From assembly GCA_017432405.1 (NCBI GenBank), contig JAFRJF010000284.1, positions 1 through 21,172 on the forward strand: a stretch of 21,172 nucleotides of DNA. Reading direction: 5' to 3'. Made by a program: the position numbers and the translations under genes. The notes beneath the pieces were generated by a model. The model searched no databases. It was given only the letters and a program-made list of their open reading frames with translations, and was not told where the DNA came from. Numbering within the stretch: position 1 is the first letter of the stretch; each line of letters begins with the position of its first letter. The DNA is from Clostridia bacterium (GTDB taxonomy: Bacteria > Bacillota_A > Clostridia > Christensenellales > Aristaeellaceae). Shown piece by piece: positions 20,967-21,172 of the stretch.

Positions 20967-21172
20967 AAATTCTGATTTGTCGCGCTGACGCGCAGGGAAT
21001 AGGGATTAGGGATTAGGGATTAGGAAAAGCCGCGCACCGAGGTATCACGAGGAATAGAGCGACCGTTCCCGCGACAGAACAGAGGATTATTCATGTTTTA
21101 AGGGATGGTGTTTGTTTCTACCATGCGCCAGCCACTATTTCTAATCCCTAATCCCTCTCCCCGACAAATCAG
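20967..21172. repeat. Nested element: TTCTGATTTGTCG ends around GGGATTA heptads, cut by window edge
   Basis: Left end AAATTCTGATTTGTCG (20967-20982) and right end CCGACAAATCAG (21161-21172) are inverted repeats, and the right one is cut by the window end. Inside, AGGGATT units (21001-21024) and their complement CTAATCCCTAATCCCT (21141-21156) form a second inverted pair. The centre (21025-21140) has no recognisable gene. Same architecture as the composite at 19937-20080. Confidence 0.8.

Noticed and set aside
20898..21156. GGGATTA / GGAATGA arrays considered as telomere-like ends
   Set aside because: They are short, internal, and arranged in inverted pairs within larger repeats.

Overview
The window looks like chromosomal DNA from a GC-rich member of the Bacillota, most likely an uncultured clostridial lineage. 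The basis is strong AGGAGG-type ribosome binding sites, TTGACA/TATAAT promoters with 17-bp spacers, dense sugar-catabolic operons, and the families present (YitT, ThrH, DUF3786, DUF4432, GatYZ). No rRNA, tRNA, phage gene or transposase gene was seen.

Layout. (1) Positions 1-2061, minus strand: yitT-like membrane protein, a short remnant of an EamA-type transporter, thrH, and a DUF3786 gene cut by the window edge. (2) Positions 2173-6521, plus strand: a consensus promoter, then a five-gene sugar operon (PfkB kinase, RPE/AlsE-type epimerase, HxlB-type SIS isomerase, DUF4432 mutarotase-like protein, D-lyxose isomerase family cupin), closed by a terminator. (3) Positions 6522-14138, plus strand: an AT-richer regulatory region with a second promoter, a ribose-type ABC importer (binding protein, double ATPase, permease), a divergent DhaK homologue, a DeoR-type regulator, a DhaL homologue and a class II aldolase. 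(4) Positions 14223-15203: a secreted protein of unknown function. (5) Positions 15542-18652, minus strand: pfkB-gatZ-gatY, a tagatose-bisphosphate-aldolase-type module. (6) Positions 18850-19860, minus: 6-phosphofructokinase pfkA. (7) Positions 20071-20823, minus: a glycerophosphodiester phosphodiesterase.

How the genes fit together. The two plus-strand operons form a sugar island. The ABC importer would bring in a monosaccharide. A mutarotase, an aldose isomerase, an epimerase and an SIS isomerase would rearrange it. Either PfkB or the DhaK/DhaL pair would phosphorylate it, and the class II aldolase would cleave the product. The DhaK homologue lacks both histidines that define dihydroxyacetone kinases, and the aldolase has an unusual loop, so this looks like a kinase-aldolase pathway for a ketose other than dihydroxyacetone. 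The actual sugar cannot be read from the sequence. The minus-strand GatYZ/PfkB/PfkA genes supply separate, more conventional hexose-phosphate steps.

The gaps between genes are rich in repeats. There are at least four structured families: a TTCTGATTTGTC-ended palindrome (six sites), inverted arrays of 7-bp units of the form GGNNTNA (three inverted sites and one single array), a GTAGCGGCGG...CCGCCAC hairpin (six copies, four in tandem), and a 160-bp element with 17-bp terminal inverted repeats. They are nested in one another and several abut or supply stop codons.
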